From positions 1 to 64,000 of the forward strand of contig NZ_FNHW01000004.1 in the NCBI RefSeq assembly GCF_900103485.1: 64,000 nt of DNA, in the 5' to 3' direction. This DNA comes from Fictibacillus solisalsi. GTDB taxonomy: Bacteria > Bacillota > Bacilli > Bacillales > Fictibacillaceae. The notes beneath the pieces are model-generated. The model was not told the origin of the DNA and searched no databases. It saw only the letters and a list, made by a program, of their open reading frames with translations. Shown piece by piece: positions 39,901-48,319 of this stretch. Position numbers and translations under genes: made by a program. Every line of letters starts with the position of its first letter. The stretch's first letter is position 1.

Positions 39901-41303
39901 GACACATGCGGTCCGGCCATGGATGTACCATTCCATCCTCCTTCATAGTTCCCGCCAGGAACAGAAGAACGGATATTAACACCCGGTGCAGAAATTTCCG
40001 GCTTCATGATGCCGCCATAGGGAGATGGTCCTCGCAAAGAAAAGGAAGCAAGTTTATTGTTGATGTCCGTTGCACCTGTGGCAAAGGATTCAGGGTAGTT
40101 GGCAGGGTTGGCCACAGATCCAGGGCCCCCCGGGTTCGTTAATGTAGTGTTACCTGCAGAAAATTCGGGGAAAATTTCGGCTGCACGCCAGTTTTGTACC
40201 ATTTGTCGGTACCAGTCATCAAGTCCAGGACCGCCTCCCCAGGAGTTGTTGACCACATCTGGCGCTTTTTCTGGATGAGGGTTTCCTTGAGCATCAGTCG
40301 GAGCAATAATCCATTGTCCTGCTTCGAGCAGGTCAGCGTCCGTTCCGCCTGCCGGAGTGAACGCTTTTACTGCAATCCATTTGGCGCCTGGAGCAACACC
40401 AATTTGATTGCTGCCCTCACTGCCGACCATGGTGCCCATGGTATGTGTTCCGTGGCTGTCATCATCATAAGGCGCCGCGCGTCCTGCTGTCGCATCAAAC
40501 CAGTTGTATTCATGGTTAACTGAGCCGTTGGCTGCATTATAGCCACGGTATTTTTCTTTCAATGCCGGATGGTCCCATTGCACGCCGGTATCAATGTTGG
40601 CCACCACTGTGCCCGCACCATCGATGCCCATTGCCCAAACCTGCGGTGCTCCAACCCGGTCAATGTTCCATTCCACCGAAGCTGTATCAGCTTTTGTTTC
40701 TTTTTGCTTTTCACTCTTTTTAGCTGCTTTTGCAGCATCTACGGTAGGAATCGGCTTTGCATTCGTTTCCTTGGCCGGCTGAATCTGTCTGATTTCATTT
40801 GGAAGGACTTTGTCAACTTCAGGAAAAGACGCTACTTTCTCCATGACTTCTTTGGTTGCTGTAACCGCCATGCCGTTCACGATGAAATAGGAGCGGATGT
40901 TTTTCGCATTCCCTTCCTTCTTTTGCTTAGTTAAGTATTCTTTAACGCCACTCTGTGTTTGGTCTGCCGTCGCTCTCAACAAAGAGACTACCGCAGATCG
41001 TTTGTTCAGTTCTGTTTTAAAGGCGCTAAGCTTTTGCTTCTTCGCAAGCTGTGAAGCTTCTTTTGCAGCTTTTTGTGTATCCGCCTGCTCTTTGAACTTG
41101 ATCAGGAACGTTACCTGATCCTTATCGTCGAACTGTTTTTTTAGTTTGCTGCTGACTTTAACCCCCCCAGAGGCTTTACTCTTGTTCACAGAGACATAAG
41201 GCTTCGTCTCTGCGGACACAGCCGCCTGTTTTGGAAGCATCAAAGGAATCAGCAGACTCAGGCACATGATGATACTGAATAAGCGAAGATGTTTGACTTT
41301 CAT
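36966..41303 (-). CDS. bpr: Secreted subtilisin-like protease, bacillopeptidase F type
   Basis: Very large exported serine protease, 1445 residues. A signal peptide (cleaved near AAVSAE), an I9-like propeptide (about 55-175), then a subtilase domain with Asp in NIDTGVQWDHP, His in DDSHGTHTMGTMVG and Ser in NGTSMAGPHVSAA. After it come a beta-sandwich region with YSADFESEPVGWTSSG resembling immune inhibitor A, two carboxypeptidase-regulatory-like repeats (GTISGTVTNEQTGAPI), and tandem Ig-like domains with ITSPADGSFTNQDTV. No sorting signal is seen. The length matches B. subtilis Bpr (1433). GGGAGG lies 11 bases before the ATG, and a 15-codon leader frame ends on it. Confidence 0.88.
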   Translation of the reverse strand: MKVKHLRLFSIIMCLSLLIPLMLPKQAAVSAETKPYVSVNKSKASGGVKVSSKLKKQFDDKDQVTFLIKFKEQADTQKAAKEASQLAKKQKLSAFKTELNKRSAVVSLLRATADQTQSGVKEYLTKQKKEGNAKNIRSYFIVNGMAVTATKEVMEKVASFPEVDKVLPNEIRQIQPAKETNAKPIPTVDAAKAAKKSEKQKETKADTASVEWNIDRVGAPQVWAMGIDGAGTVVANIDTGVQWDHPALKEKYRGYNAANGSVNHEYNWFDATAGRAAPYDDDSHGTHTMGTMVGSEGSNQIGVAPGAKWIAVKAFTPAGGTDADLLEAGQWIIAPTDAQGNPHPEKAPDVVNNSWGGGPGLDDWYRQMVQNWRAAEIFPEFSAGNTTLTNPGGPGSVANPANYPESFATGATDINNKLASFSLRGPSPYGGIMKPEISAPGVNIRSSVPGGNYEGGWNGTSMAGPHVSAAVALLRQINASLSVADIEQILKETSVPLTDNDYPESPNNGYGHGLLNVFDAVSSIISGLGKVKGTVLKEGVDSEAPTYTHEAPQETYAGMDLPLTITAKDNISISSVTLQYQDRDGNWQSIEADRSGGNYEEGTYTAILPGDAIAVPSMTYRWKIVDFGQHEVTTDSYNVNVLPGISVGYSADFESEPVGWTSSGTLNTWEWGTPTSGPGNAASGTKVYATNLDGNYDNSANMALKMPPIDLGDGPAYLQFKHWYDIENNYDYAQVFVSTDQQNWTEKARFTNKSNAWINGQVDLSAYANQRIYVAFNLKTDGSVVKPGWYLDDVKLAAAPTTLKDTGKQKTEADVKASAKEQVDPSKIQPVNTLKIKKAEGKGLVAAPNGLPIPAVVSVLETGRSTTTNPANGTYSLTHAAGDYTLVAESYGYRSAQQNASIPADGEVVKNFVLEEIPKGTISGTVTNEQTGAPIKDATVYVVEDAAVQPVKTDENGNYSLTAYEGTYTLKVMATGYYGEDTQVTVKGNETTDKDFALKPFITAPGGEIAYDDGTAENAHAFYDAGNGWAVKMSLPAGKDQAVVTGGKFRFWDTEWPVPGGNKAQVAVYDASGPEGAPGKKLAGPINFSAQRNGDWTTVDLSSYGIQVTGDFYMVYFQADPNPNAPGLGTDENGTNAGRSWQYVGGAWSPSPADEGNYMIRALVDYEVTAPVITSPADGSFTNQDTVKVEGQTVPGVNVHILKDGKKAAEATAGEDGKFAGDVTLSNGENVLTAKVVTDRGSTDESAPVKVTLDQKKPELTIDSPANGLKTNKETVTVKGKVTEENLDSVKVNGKKVTVKDDGTYSYRMMLDLGENVIKVKATDKAGNAVTRKVTVYAQYEELVLENVMPDKNKSLKVGQSVKIEFDSSEDLDATFVIHMPLTNTKAATSNATELPMRETSPGHYEGYYTATSNVRATGATVEVRAKDDYGNTASEIAKGKLNIN

Positions 41304-41696
41304 TTGTTGAACGTCCTCCCTTCGTATTTACCACCGAACCTAAACAATAAAAAAACTACCCTCCTCTGCTTAGAATTTTTTTGCGCAAGAGTCTGGAAGT
41401 TAGTTTAATAATAAGGCAAGAAAAATATGGAAACCACTTGAAAGTTACCATTTTTGTAAAAATAAGTAAAAAGAAGGAATTGTGATATAGGCACTTCTTC
41501 ACAGGCACTCTCTGGCTTTTAGAGAAAAAATGTAAAATATCTATGAATTTTCACACCAAACTTTATCCAGTATTTTTCCAGGTAAATATTTACTATTACC
41601 GAATTTCAAAACATTTCTTACATCCTTCTATCCAGGTCTAAGGACCCGACCCTGCCCGTTCGGGTACGAAGGACCATTTCTTTTCGCTTATTAAGC
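41304..41696. other. Intergenic region upstream of the subtilase
   Basis: No gene of normal size. On the minus strand a TTG-started 15-codon frame (41300-41347) behind AGGAGG ends with TGA overlapping the subtilase ATG. The rest is AT-rich and should hold the subtilase promoter, which I cannot pinpoint. A CCCG...CGGG imperfect hairpin near 41645-41665 has no T run. Confidence 0.5.
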
Positions 41697-41733
41697 ACAA
41701 AAAAACTGACCTTCTCTCAAGAAAGTCAGTTGA
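41697..41733 (-). terminator. Terminator of ywfO-ywgA
   Basis: ACTGAC pairs with GTCAGT around a 14-base loop and the minus strand ends in seven T. Confidence 0.75.
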
Positions 41734-41761
41734 TTTTACTATCGTCAAAAGGAATAAAGAG

Positions 41762-42268
41762 CTATTGCATGATACAACCTTCAAGTTGGCTGATAAACTG
41801 GTAGCCTTCCTGAATTTCCTCTTTCGTATATTTTTGCTTGGCTTTTAACGTATGAATCTTGTCTGTAACTTCCTCTACAGGCAGATGGTAAAAGAACAGA
41901 ATCGTAGAAACCAATTCCAGGAACCGGGAAGATTGTTCGTTCATTGTCCTGATGCATTCTCCGAGCTTCGGTATGGATGTTCCGTAGCTTGCCAAAAAGC
42001 CTTCTCCCTCTTCATTCAGGGAATAGCGGTATTGCGAATAGCCGCTCACTTTTTCCTTTTTCTCTAAAAGATAGCCCAGATTGCAGAGCTCCTCTACGCG
42101 CAGTGTCAGCTCCTCGGAATAGGGTCCGTAAAAGTGAAACTCGTATTTTTCCTGAAAAGGAAAGTTAAGCTTCTTTGCAATATAAATCATTTTTTGCAGC
42201 TTTTTTCGGCCAACTACTTCTCCTGCTTCCTTAATAACGGTTATGACCTTTAAATGATCATCAAACAC
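41762..42268 (-). CDS. ywgA: YwgA family protein
   Basis: A 168-residue protein of the YwgA family, with a winged-helix-like N-terminal half (VVGRKKLQKMIYIAKKLNFPF, FHFYGPYSEELTLRVEEL) that is also seen in phage- and antitoxin-associated proteins. No function is established. GTG start at 42268 with GGGGG seven bases before it. It follows ywfO by 11 bases on the same transcript, as in B. subtilis. Confidence 0.85.
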   Translation of the reverse strand: MFDDHLKVITVIKEAGEVVGRKKLQKMIYIAKKLNFPFQEKYEFHFYGPYSEELTLRVEELCNLGYLLEKKEKVSGYSQYRYSLNEEGEGFLASYGTSIPKLGECIRTMNEQSSRFLELVSTILFFYHLPVEEVTDKIHTLKAKQKYTKEEIQEGYQFISQLEGCIMQ

Positions 42269-42279
42269 ATTTTTTCCCC

Positions 42280-43581
42280 CTAACGTAAATCTCTTTCATC
42301 CTTTTTCAGTATGTGTTTTATTTTTCGCTTCAATTGACTGTCATCTATTTTTTCAATAAGATCTGCCGGATAATACAGCTTGTGGTCGGTTCTTCTTTTT
42401 CCGGAAATGGCCTCCACCACATCCGATTCCCTTGAAAGTTCACGCACTTCACCATTGGCCTTTAAAAGGTTAATGGGCAGCCTTTCTTCTTTTTCCCCCG
42501 GACGGTAGAAGTCATAGGGCAAATCGGAGGAAGAGTCGATAACTAAGTAGTATTTTGGATCAATTCCTGCCTCTTCCAGATAACCGGACAGCTTAAGGAC
42601 TTCCGAGACAGAAACCATCTCCGAGTATTTGAAAAGCTTTCGGTCAAGGAATCGGCGGCACAAATCACGAAGAATGCCGTCTTCTTCTTCCAGCCATATC
42701 TGGAAATAATATTGCATGACTCCCTCATCCAGCTTTATGTAATCTTCTAATGTAATTTCCCCTTCAAACAAAGAACGGAAATGAGTGAGATCTTGCTTGA
42801 ACGTGTATCCTTCCTGATATAAGTCTTTTGCCCGGTGAAGGATTTTGCTTAAAATGACTTCAGCGCTTCGAGTGACCGGATGAAAATAAACCTGCCAGTA
42901 CATTTGGTAACGGCTCATAATATAGTCCTCAACGGCATGCATGCCGCTCGCCTTGATTACCGCTCCGTCTTCCATGGGCCTCATCACCCGTAAAATCCGT
43001 TCAAGGTCAAAATTTCCGTAACTCACCCCGGTAAAATAGGCATCCCGGAGAAGATAGTCCATCCGGTCGGCATCGATCTGGCTCGAAATCATGCTTACCA
43101 CGAGCTTATCATGATAGGTCTTTTCAATGACTTCCGCTACCTTTTTCGGAAAATCGCTTCCTTGCATGCGAAGAACCTCGTTCACTTCCGTCTCGCCCAA
43201 CAGAATCGCTCTTGTATAATCTTCGTGGTCCACCCCGAACACTTTTTCAAAGGAGTGCGAAAAAGGCCCATGGCCAATATCATGCAGCAGTGCTGCACTG
43301 AGCACCAGCATTCGTTCCTCCTCATTCCAATGAGGCCGTTTATGAAAAACTTCAATGATGCGTCTTGTAATTTCATATACACCAAGAGAGTGGCTGAATC
43401 GGCTGTGCTCAGCTCCGTGAAACGTCAGATAGGTCGTGCCAAGCTGGCGAATCCGGCGAAGCCGCTGAAACTCGCGCGTGCCGATCAGTCTCCAGATCAG
43501 CTCATCTCTTACGTGTATATAACGGTGAACCGGATCCTTGAACACCTTTTCTTCATTTAATTGACCCATTTCTTTCGCCAT
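42280..43581 (-). CDS. ywfO: HD-domain phosphohydrolase (YwfO)
   Basis: A 433-residue protein of the dGTPase-like HD superfamily, with the metal triad in the segments RFSHSLGVYEITRRI, SAALLHDIGHGPFSHSFE and SQIDADRMDYLLRD. Relatives such as Enterococcus EF1143 and B. subtilis YwfO hydrolyse dNTPs. The ATG at 43581 is 13 bases after GAAGGAG, a long spacing; an ATG at 43569 is an alternative. Its C-terminal half is helical and its role in dNTP balance is inferred from relatives. Confidence 0.9.
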   Translation of the reverse strand: MAKEMGQLNEEKVFKDPVHRYIHVRDELIWRLIGTREFQRLRRIRQLGTTYLTFHGAEHSRFSHSLGVYEITRRIIEVFHKRPHWNEEERMLVLSAALLHDIGHGPFSHSFEKVFGVDHEDYTRAILLGETEVNEVLRMQGSDFPKKVAEVIEKTYHDKLVVSMISSQIDADRMDYLLRDAYFTGVSYGNFDLERILRVMRPMEDGAVIKASGMHAVEDYIMSRYQMYWQVYFHPVTRSAEVILSKILHRAKDLYQEGYTFKQDLTHFRSLFEGEITLEDYIKLDEGVMQYYFQIWLEEEDGILRDLCRRFLDRKLFKYSEMVSVSEVLKLSGYLEEAGIDPKYYLVIDSSSDLPYDFYRPGEKEERLPINLLKANGEVRELSRESDVVEAISGKRRTDHKLYYPADLIEKIDDSQLKRKIKHILKKDERDLR

Positions 43582-43861
43582 ATCTTAATAAATGCTCCTT
43601 CAGCCGCAATTAGTTTATGTTTAAAATTTCTGCTAAAAATAGAAAATCCCTTCTCAGGCAAAATTGTCGAAAGAAGGATAATCGTGTAGGTTATTAGAAT
43701 GTTTTCATGTGAAGTATACCCTATTCTACGCGGTTTCGAACCATGAAACAACAAACAAAAGAAACGGTTTGTGACATCTTTATTTCTTTTTCGCTGGCAT
43801 GCTTTCTTTTTCTGCTGTAATCAAAAAGAAGGAACTTTTCGTATAATCAATGCTGTCTTTG

Positions 43862-44054
43862 AAAGTTGTTAATTTCCGTTCCAGGCTGCTCGCTTTTACC
43901 GGCGTAAACGCCTGCCTAGTCTCTCCTGACCCGCTAATTCCGTGGGACAAGGAACGCTTCGGCAGCGATACATCGCACGAAGAAATTGTGATATTCGTTT
44001 TCGAGGAGTCTCGCACCTTGCATTCCAATTAACCTATCATTGAAGTCCTTTGCA
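43862..44054 (+). repeat. Dispersed intergenic repeat, copy B
   Basis: Begins AAGTTGTTAATTTCCGTTCC, then GGCTGCTCGCTTTTACCGGC, and runs through CATCGCACGAAGAAATTGTG and TTTTCGAGGAGTCTCGCACC to TCATTGAAGTCCTTTGC. Shared in order with copies A and C. A minus-strand frame of 82 codons over it is a by-product. Confidence 0.78.
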
Positions 44055-44075
44055 AGAATACTCTTTGAATAGAGC

Positions 44076-44110
44076 AAAAAAAGAAGGCATGGGCGCCTTC
44101 TTTTTTATTG
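44076..44110. terminator. Terminator of the small membrane protein gene
   Basis: AAAAAAGAAGGC pairs with GCCTTCTTTTTT, with a 6-base loop. It overlaps the stop of the minus-strand gene. Confidence 0.82.
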
Positions 44111-44428
44111 GGTATCTACGACCTGGTCATCGGTGTCTTCTTGTTTATAGGCGTCGACCATAAGCAGGATGGCGGTGATGATGTGCATGATCATGCCGAC
44201 GAAGGGGATCCAGGCGATACATGAGGTGACAATTCCCATGATGCTTCCGTGTTTTGCATTTCCTTCTTTTGAAGCGAAAATCAGGGTTACGATATGGAGG
44301 GCAAGAGCAAGGGCCAGAGGCGTCCAGGCAAAGGAGAGGACAATTGTCCCGCCGACAAACGGAATGCCCAGCAATGCTTCATATCCTCCCGAGATCCATT
44401 TTAACGTTTTCGATAAGTTTCTATTCAA
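44105..44428 (-). CDS. Hypothetical membrane protein, about 107 residues
   Basis: TTG start at 44428, eight bases after GGGAGG, chosen over a longer frame. Two or three membrane helices (GTIVLSFAWTPLALALALHI, GSIMGIVTSCIAWIPFVGMI, HIITAILLMVDAY) and an acidic tail. It resembles small DUF4190-like or YqaE-size membrane proteins but I cannot place it. It is divergent from the methyltransferase gene. Confidence 0.7.
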   Translation of the reverse strand: MNRNLSKTLKWISGGYEALLGIPFVGGTIVLSFAWTPLALALALHIVTLIFASKEGNAKHGSIMGIVTSCIAWIPFVGMIMHIITAILLMVDAYKQEDTDDQVVDTQ

Positions 44429-44582
44429 AGAATTTTCCTCCCATTCTTCATTCGTTCCATTCACTATACCTAAACATACGTAATTACATTCCAAAAAGTT
44501 GCAATAAAATAGTATGGCATGGAAGCATGGCTCACTGTTGCGTTATACTAAGGAGTGAACGATAGAATCAGGAGGTTAACTC

Positions 44583-45383
44583 GTGGATCAATTTCAGAAT
44601 GACCAAAATGGCCAGGCATGGAACGAAAAGTCGTACGAAGCATGGACCCATCGATTTGGCGAGCCGGCAAAAGCGGCCGCAAAAATAAAAAAAGACCCTC
44701 TTAAGCGGTTGAGCCCGCTTGAATCATACATTGGAAATGTGAAAGGCAAAAAAGTCTGTAACCTGCTTGGTTCTCACGGCAGCAAAGCGGTAGCCATGGC
44801 TTTGCTGGGCGCCGAGGCAACCGTGATCGATCTGTCAGAGCCGAACGAGCGGTACGCCAAAGAGCTGGCACAGGAGGCAGGAGTGCCGCTCAGGTATGTA
44901 CGAAGCGATGTTCTGGCGCTGCCAAAAGAAGAGCTGACCGGGGATTACGATATCGTATTAACGGAAAACGGAATTCTGCACTATTTTTCAGATCTTGTAC
45001 CGTTTTTTTCGACCGTCCATGGCCTCCTTGCTCCCGGAGGCAAATTTGTACTGCAGGACTTTCACCCGGTATCTACCAAACTGATCACCTCACAAGGGAA
45101 AAGCCAGGCGGTCAGAAAGCATAAAGTAACCGGTGATTATTTCAGCACAGAACTTGAGACAGTGGATGTTTCCTATTCCAAGTTCCTTCCCGAACTTCGT
45201 TATGCAACAGAAGAAGAGCGCAAGCCGTTTCAAGTGGCAATCCGCAAATGGACGATCGGTGAAATAGTAACCGCACTCGGAGCTTCCGGTCTGTTTATTG
45301 CCGAACTTAAGGAAGAGCCGCATCCCGGCGATTTCGATCATGGTATTCCCAAAACATTTATCATTGAAGCGGAGAAAAGGTGA
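44583..45383 (+). CDS. Class I SAM-dependent methyltransferase
   Basis: A 266-residue Rossmann methyltransferase. The SAM-binding motif I is NLLGSHGSKAVAMALLGAE followed by acidic VIDLSEPNERY, motif III EN near VLTENGILHYF and motif VI near LLAPGGKFVLQDF. GTG start with AGGAGG seven bases before. Substrate unknown. It lies 3 bases before lipL and probably forms an operon with it, which may be accidental. Confidence 0.88.
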   Translation: MDQFQNDQNGQAWNEKSYEAWTHRFGEPAKAAAKIKKDPLKRLSPLESYIGNVKGKKVCNLLGSHGSKAVAMALLGAEATVIDLSEPNERYAKELAQEAGVPLRYVRSDVLALPKEELTGDYDIVLTENGILHYFSDLVPFFSTVHGLLAPGGKFVLQDFHPVSTKLITSQGKSQAVRKHKVTGDYFSTELETVDVSYSKFLPELRYATEEERKPFQVAIRKWTIGEIVTALGASGLFIAELKEEPHPGDFDHGIPKTFIIEAEKR

Positions 45384-45386
45384 AAC

Positions 45387-46220
45387 ATGACCACATCACT
45401 TTTATTTCAGCCAAAATGGCGTATTATCGATCAATCAAGTCTGGGGCCCTCCTTTGACGCGTTGTCTTCCTTTGCGATGGATGACACACTGTGCACCACC
45501 GTTGGGAATGGGGAATCCTCTCCCACCGTCCGCACGTGGGTACACCATCAAACGATTGTTCTCGGGATCCAGGATACGCGGCTCCCACATCTGGAAGATG
45601 GAGTAGCTGCTCTTAAATCCAAAGGCTATCGGGTCATTGTACGCAATTCCGGCGGCCTTGCCGTCGTTCTTGATGAAGGCGTACTGAACATTTCCATCGT
45701 TCTGCCCGAAAAAGACAGCAGCATTGAAATCAATAAAGGGTACGACACGATGGTCGAACTGATTCAAAAAATGCTGAGTCCTTATAATGTTTCATTTGAA
45801 GCAAGAGAAATTGTCCATTCCTATTGCCCGGGAAGCTATGACCTGAGTGTCGACGGCAAGAAGTTTGCAGGCATCTCGCAGCGCCGGATCCGCAATGGGG
45901 CAGCCGTTCAAATCTACTTGTGTGTCAATGGCAGCGGGTCGGAACGAGCGGAAGCGATAAGGAAATTTTACGAGCGGGGCGCTCAGGGAGAAACAACGAA
46001 ATTCACGTACCCTGACATACATCCTGAAGTGATGGCGTCCCTGTCTGAGCTCACCGGCCAGCCTTTAACGGTCAGCGATTTGATGACCCGCCTTCTCTAT
46101 GTTCTGCAGGAAGAATGCAGTCATCTTGTTTCCTCACCGCTGTCCCTTAATGAGATTCAGCTTTACGATTATAATTATCAGCGCGTCTGGGAACGAAATG
46201 AAAAAGCACTGGAGATATAA
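45387..46220 (+). CDS. lipL: Octanoyl-[GcvH]:protein N-octanoyltransferase
   Basis: Amidotransferase of the lipoate relay: moves octanoyl or lipoyl groups from GcvH to E2 subunits of pyruvate and branched-chain ketoacid dehydrogenases. The 277 residues contain [18 protein letters not shown], the catalytic Cys147 in [10 protein letters not shown] and the substrate lysine in [12 protein letters not shown], all as in B. subtilis LipL (YwfL). Two genes on, pta makes acetyl-phosphate from acetyl-CoA. It has a binding site at the end of the methyltransferase gene (GGAGAAAAGGTG). Confidence 0.92.
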   Translation: MTTSLLFQPKWRIIDQSSLGPSFDALSSFAMDDTLCTTVGNGESSPTVRTWVHHQTIVLGIQDTRLPHLEDGVAALKSKGYRVIVRNSGGLAVVLDEGVLNISIVLPEKDSSIEINKGYDTMVELIQKMLSPYNVSFEAREIVHSYCPGSYDLSVDGKKFAGISQRRIRNGAAVQIYLCVNGSGSERAEAIRKFYERGAQGETTKFTYPDIHPEVMASLSELTGQPLTVSDLMTRLLYVLQEECSHLVSSPLSLNEIQLYDYNYQRVWERNEKALEI

Positions 46221-46241
46221 ACCATCTCACAGTGCTTTTTT
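46201..46241. terminator. Bidirectional terminator between lipL and pta
   Basis: AAAAAGCACTG pairs with CAGTGCTTTTTTT; it includes the lipL stop codon. Confidence 0.8.
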
Positions 46242-46243
46242 TG

Positions 46244-47215
46244 TTATAGCGCCTGCATTGCAGTAATCAATGCCAGCTTGTATACATCTTCTTCATTACA
46301 GCCGCGGGACAAGTCGTTCACCGGCATGTTCAATCCTTGAAGAATCGGACCGATCGCTTCATAGCCGCCGAGGCGCTGAACCATTTTGTAGCCAATATTT
46401 CCTGTTTCAAGGCCAGGGAAGATGAAGACATTTGCCTCTCCTTTTAGTGCGGATTCTGGTGCTTTCTTTTGAGCAACGGAAGGAACAAACGCTGCATCAA
46501 ATTGCAGTTCGCCGTCAAAAGGAAAATCAGGGTTTTTCTCTTTCAACATTTGCGTAGCTTCCACCACTTTTTCTGTTTCCGGTGATTTCGCAGAACCCTT
46601 GGTTGAAAAGCTCAGGAGACCCACCTTTGGTTGAATACCAAATACGCGTGCCGTATGGGCACTGACAATAGCGGATTCTGCCAAGTCTTCACTTGTAGGA
46701 GCAATATTGATCGCGCAATCGGCAAACACATATTTTTCATCACCTTTAACCATGATGAATGCTCCTGATGTTTTTTTAATGCCTTCTTTTGTTTTAATGA
46801 TCTGCAGCGCCGGACGAACAGTATCTGCTGTTGAGTGTGCTGCTCCGCTTACCAGTCCGTGTGCTTTGCCTGTATAAACAAGCATCGTTCCGAAGTAGTT
46901 TTCATCCAAAAGAATTTGACGGGCTTGTTCTTCCGTGGCTTTCCCTTTGCGGCGTTCCACGAATGAAGAAACAAGACTTTCAAATTCGGAATAATCTTTT
47001 GGATCGATCAGCTGAATTTCACCAAGCTTCACACCGAGTTCTTCAGCCTTTGCTGCAATCTCCCCTGTATGGCCAATCAGGATGGGGCGGATGACATTTT
47101 CATCTGCCAGTCTGGCTGCAGCTTTCAAAATGCGCTCATCCGTTCCTTCCGGAAAAACAATGGCCGGATTCTCCTGTTGGACTTTTTCTTTTAGTTCTTT
47201 AAATAAATCGCTCAT
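46244..47215 (-). CDS. pta: Phosphate acetyltransferase
   Basis: Converts acetyl-CoA and phosphate to acetyl phosphate during overflow metabolism. The 323-residue protein has the usual motifs: IVFPEGTDERIL at the N-terminus, SGAAHSTADTVRPALQII, FADCAINIAPTSEDLAE and FPGLETGNIGYKMVQRL at the C-terminus. AGGAGG lies seven bases before the ATG. A cre-like site (47293-47306) is 78 bases upstream, fitting CcpA activation of pta known in B. subtilis. Confidence 0.96.
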   Translation of the reverse strand: MSDLFKELKEKVQQENPAIVFPEGTDERILKAAARLADENVIRPILIGHTGEIAAKAEELGVKLGEIQLIDPKDYSEFESLVSSFVERRKGKATEEQARQILLDENYFGTMLVYTGKAHGLVSGAAHSTADTVRPALQIIKTKEGIKKTSGAFIMVKGDEKYVFADCAINIAPTSEDLAESAIVSAHTARVFGIQPKVGLLSFSTKGSAKSPETEKVVEATQMLKEKNPDFPFDGELQFDAAFVPSVAQKKAPESALKGEANVFIFPGLETGNIGYKMVQRLGGYEAIGPILQGLNMPVNDLSRGCNEEDVYKLALITAMQAL

Positions 47216-47292
47216 GCGAGTAGCCTCCTGTTCCTTTGCATTCCATACTAGGGTACTCTACTTTGGGTGGGTTTTAAACCTATACCCAAAAT

Positions 47293-47306
47293 TGAAAGCG
47301 TTTCTG
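47293..47306 (-). promoter_or_regulatory. cre-like site upstream of pta
   Basis: TGAAAGCGTTTCTG matches the cre pattern TGAAARCGYTTTCA at most positions with a mismatched end. B. subtilis pta is activated by CcpA through an upstream cre. Confidence 0.5.
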
Positions 47307-47428
47307 CCAAAAAGTTATTATTTTTCGAAAATTGGCTTGTTGGATAGAGGTTAATTTTGTAAATTCTTTTGAATCCTTTTACACTAAACCACGTATAACG
47401 TACTATCAAACCAAGGGAGATGTTGGAT

Positions 47429-48202
47429 TTGTCATTCATGAATAAAATGCTGGCCAGTATAGGGATTGGAGCGGCAACGGTGGATACCATCCTTAACTCA
47501 AACCGCTTTACTCCAGGCGGGGAAATAACCGGTACCGTACAGATTGTCGGAGGCAAAGTGGCACAGCCTATTGATTCTGTTTCACTGTTTTTGATGACAG
47601 AATACATAAGAGAAACAGACGACAAAAAAATTCACGAGCACGCTGTAATCGTCCGCCATAAAGTAACGGATCACTTGATCATTCAACCGGGCGAAACAAA
47701 AAGAATTCCTTTTTCCTTTCATCTTCCTCTGGATGTGCCGCTTAGCATCGGACATACACCGGTATGGCTGAAAACAGGGGTGGATATCAAAAATGCCGTT
47801 GACCCGGAAGACAAGGATTACATTACTGTGAATCCCGATCCGCTTGTCAGCAAAGCGATGGAAGCGATCGAAGGGCTGGATTTCGTCCTCCGCAAAGCAA
47901 AGTGTGAAGCGGTTTCCAGGTACAACAGGAGGCGCCTTCCGTTCGTCCAGGAATTTGAGTATGTTCCAACAGGCATGTTCAGGGGCAAACTGGATGAACT
48001 GGAAGCCGTATTCTTCAGCGACGGGACAACATTGGAGATCTTGCTTGAAATTGACAAGAAAGCAAACGGACTTTTTGGACTGCTGGAAGAGGCCATGGAT
48101 ATGGATGAAAAACATATCCGCCTTTCTTTTACGGAACGTGAACTGCAGAATACGTCCCATTTAACCGGGAAACTTACTGCTGCCATTCAGCAATATATAT
48201 AA
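47429..48202 (+). CDS. spo0M: Sporulation control protein Spo0M
   Basis: Arrestin-fold protein that affects sporulation entry and cell shape. The TTG at 47429, nine bases after AAGGGAG, gives 257 residues with the start MSFMNKMLASIGIGAATVDT, matching B. subtilis Spo0M; an ATG at 47420 sits on the binding site. Further matches are GGEITGTVQIVGG, DVDIKNAVDPEDKDYI-like text and LPFVQEFEYVPTGMFRGKLDELE. Possible sigma-H-like sequence AGGTTAA..GAATCC before it is poorly spaced and is not claimed. Confidence 0.92.
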   Translation: MSFMNKMLASIGIGAATVDTILNSNRFTPGGEITGTVQIVGGKVAQPIDSVSLFLMTEYIRETDDKKIHEHAVIVRHKVTDHLIIQPGETKRIPFSFHLPLDVPLSIGHTPVWLKTGVDIKNAVDPEDKDYITVNPDPLVSKAMEAIEGLDFVLRKAKCEAVSRYNRRRLPFVQEFEYVPTGMFRGKLDELEAVFFSDGTTLEILLEIDKKANGLFGLLEEAMDMDEKHIRLSFTERELQNTSHLTGKLTAAIQQYI

Positions 48203-48217
48203 TTCAAACGGCATGAG

Positions 48218-48253
48218 GCCCCGTCTGATCTAAACAGACGGGGATTTTTTTTT
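48218..48253 (+). terminator. Terminator of spo0M
   Basis: CCCCGTCTG pairs with CAGACGGGG, followed by A and nine T. Confidence 0.9.
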
Positions 48254-48319
48254 ATTGCATCCATTATGGTATATTGATTAAGAGTGAACGTACTATTTTA
48301 TTCCAAGGAGTGACAATAC

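Noticed and set aside
43665-43671. 0A box (TGTCGAA) about 85 bases upstream of ywfO
   Set aside because: A seven-base match alone without a placed promoter is expected by chance.
43780-44028. 82-residue minus-strand frame
   Set aside because: Lies over dispersed repeat copy B; no family and no binding site.
47330-47390. Sigma-H promoter for spo0M
   Set aside because: AGG and GAAT parts are present but their spacing is too long.
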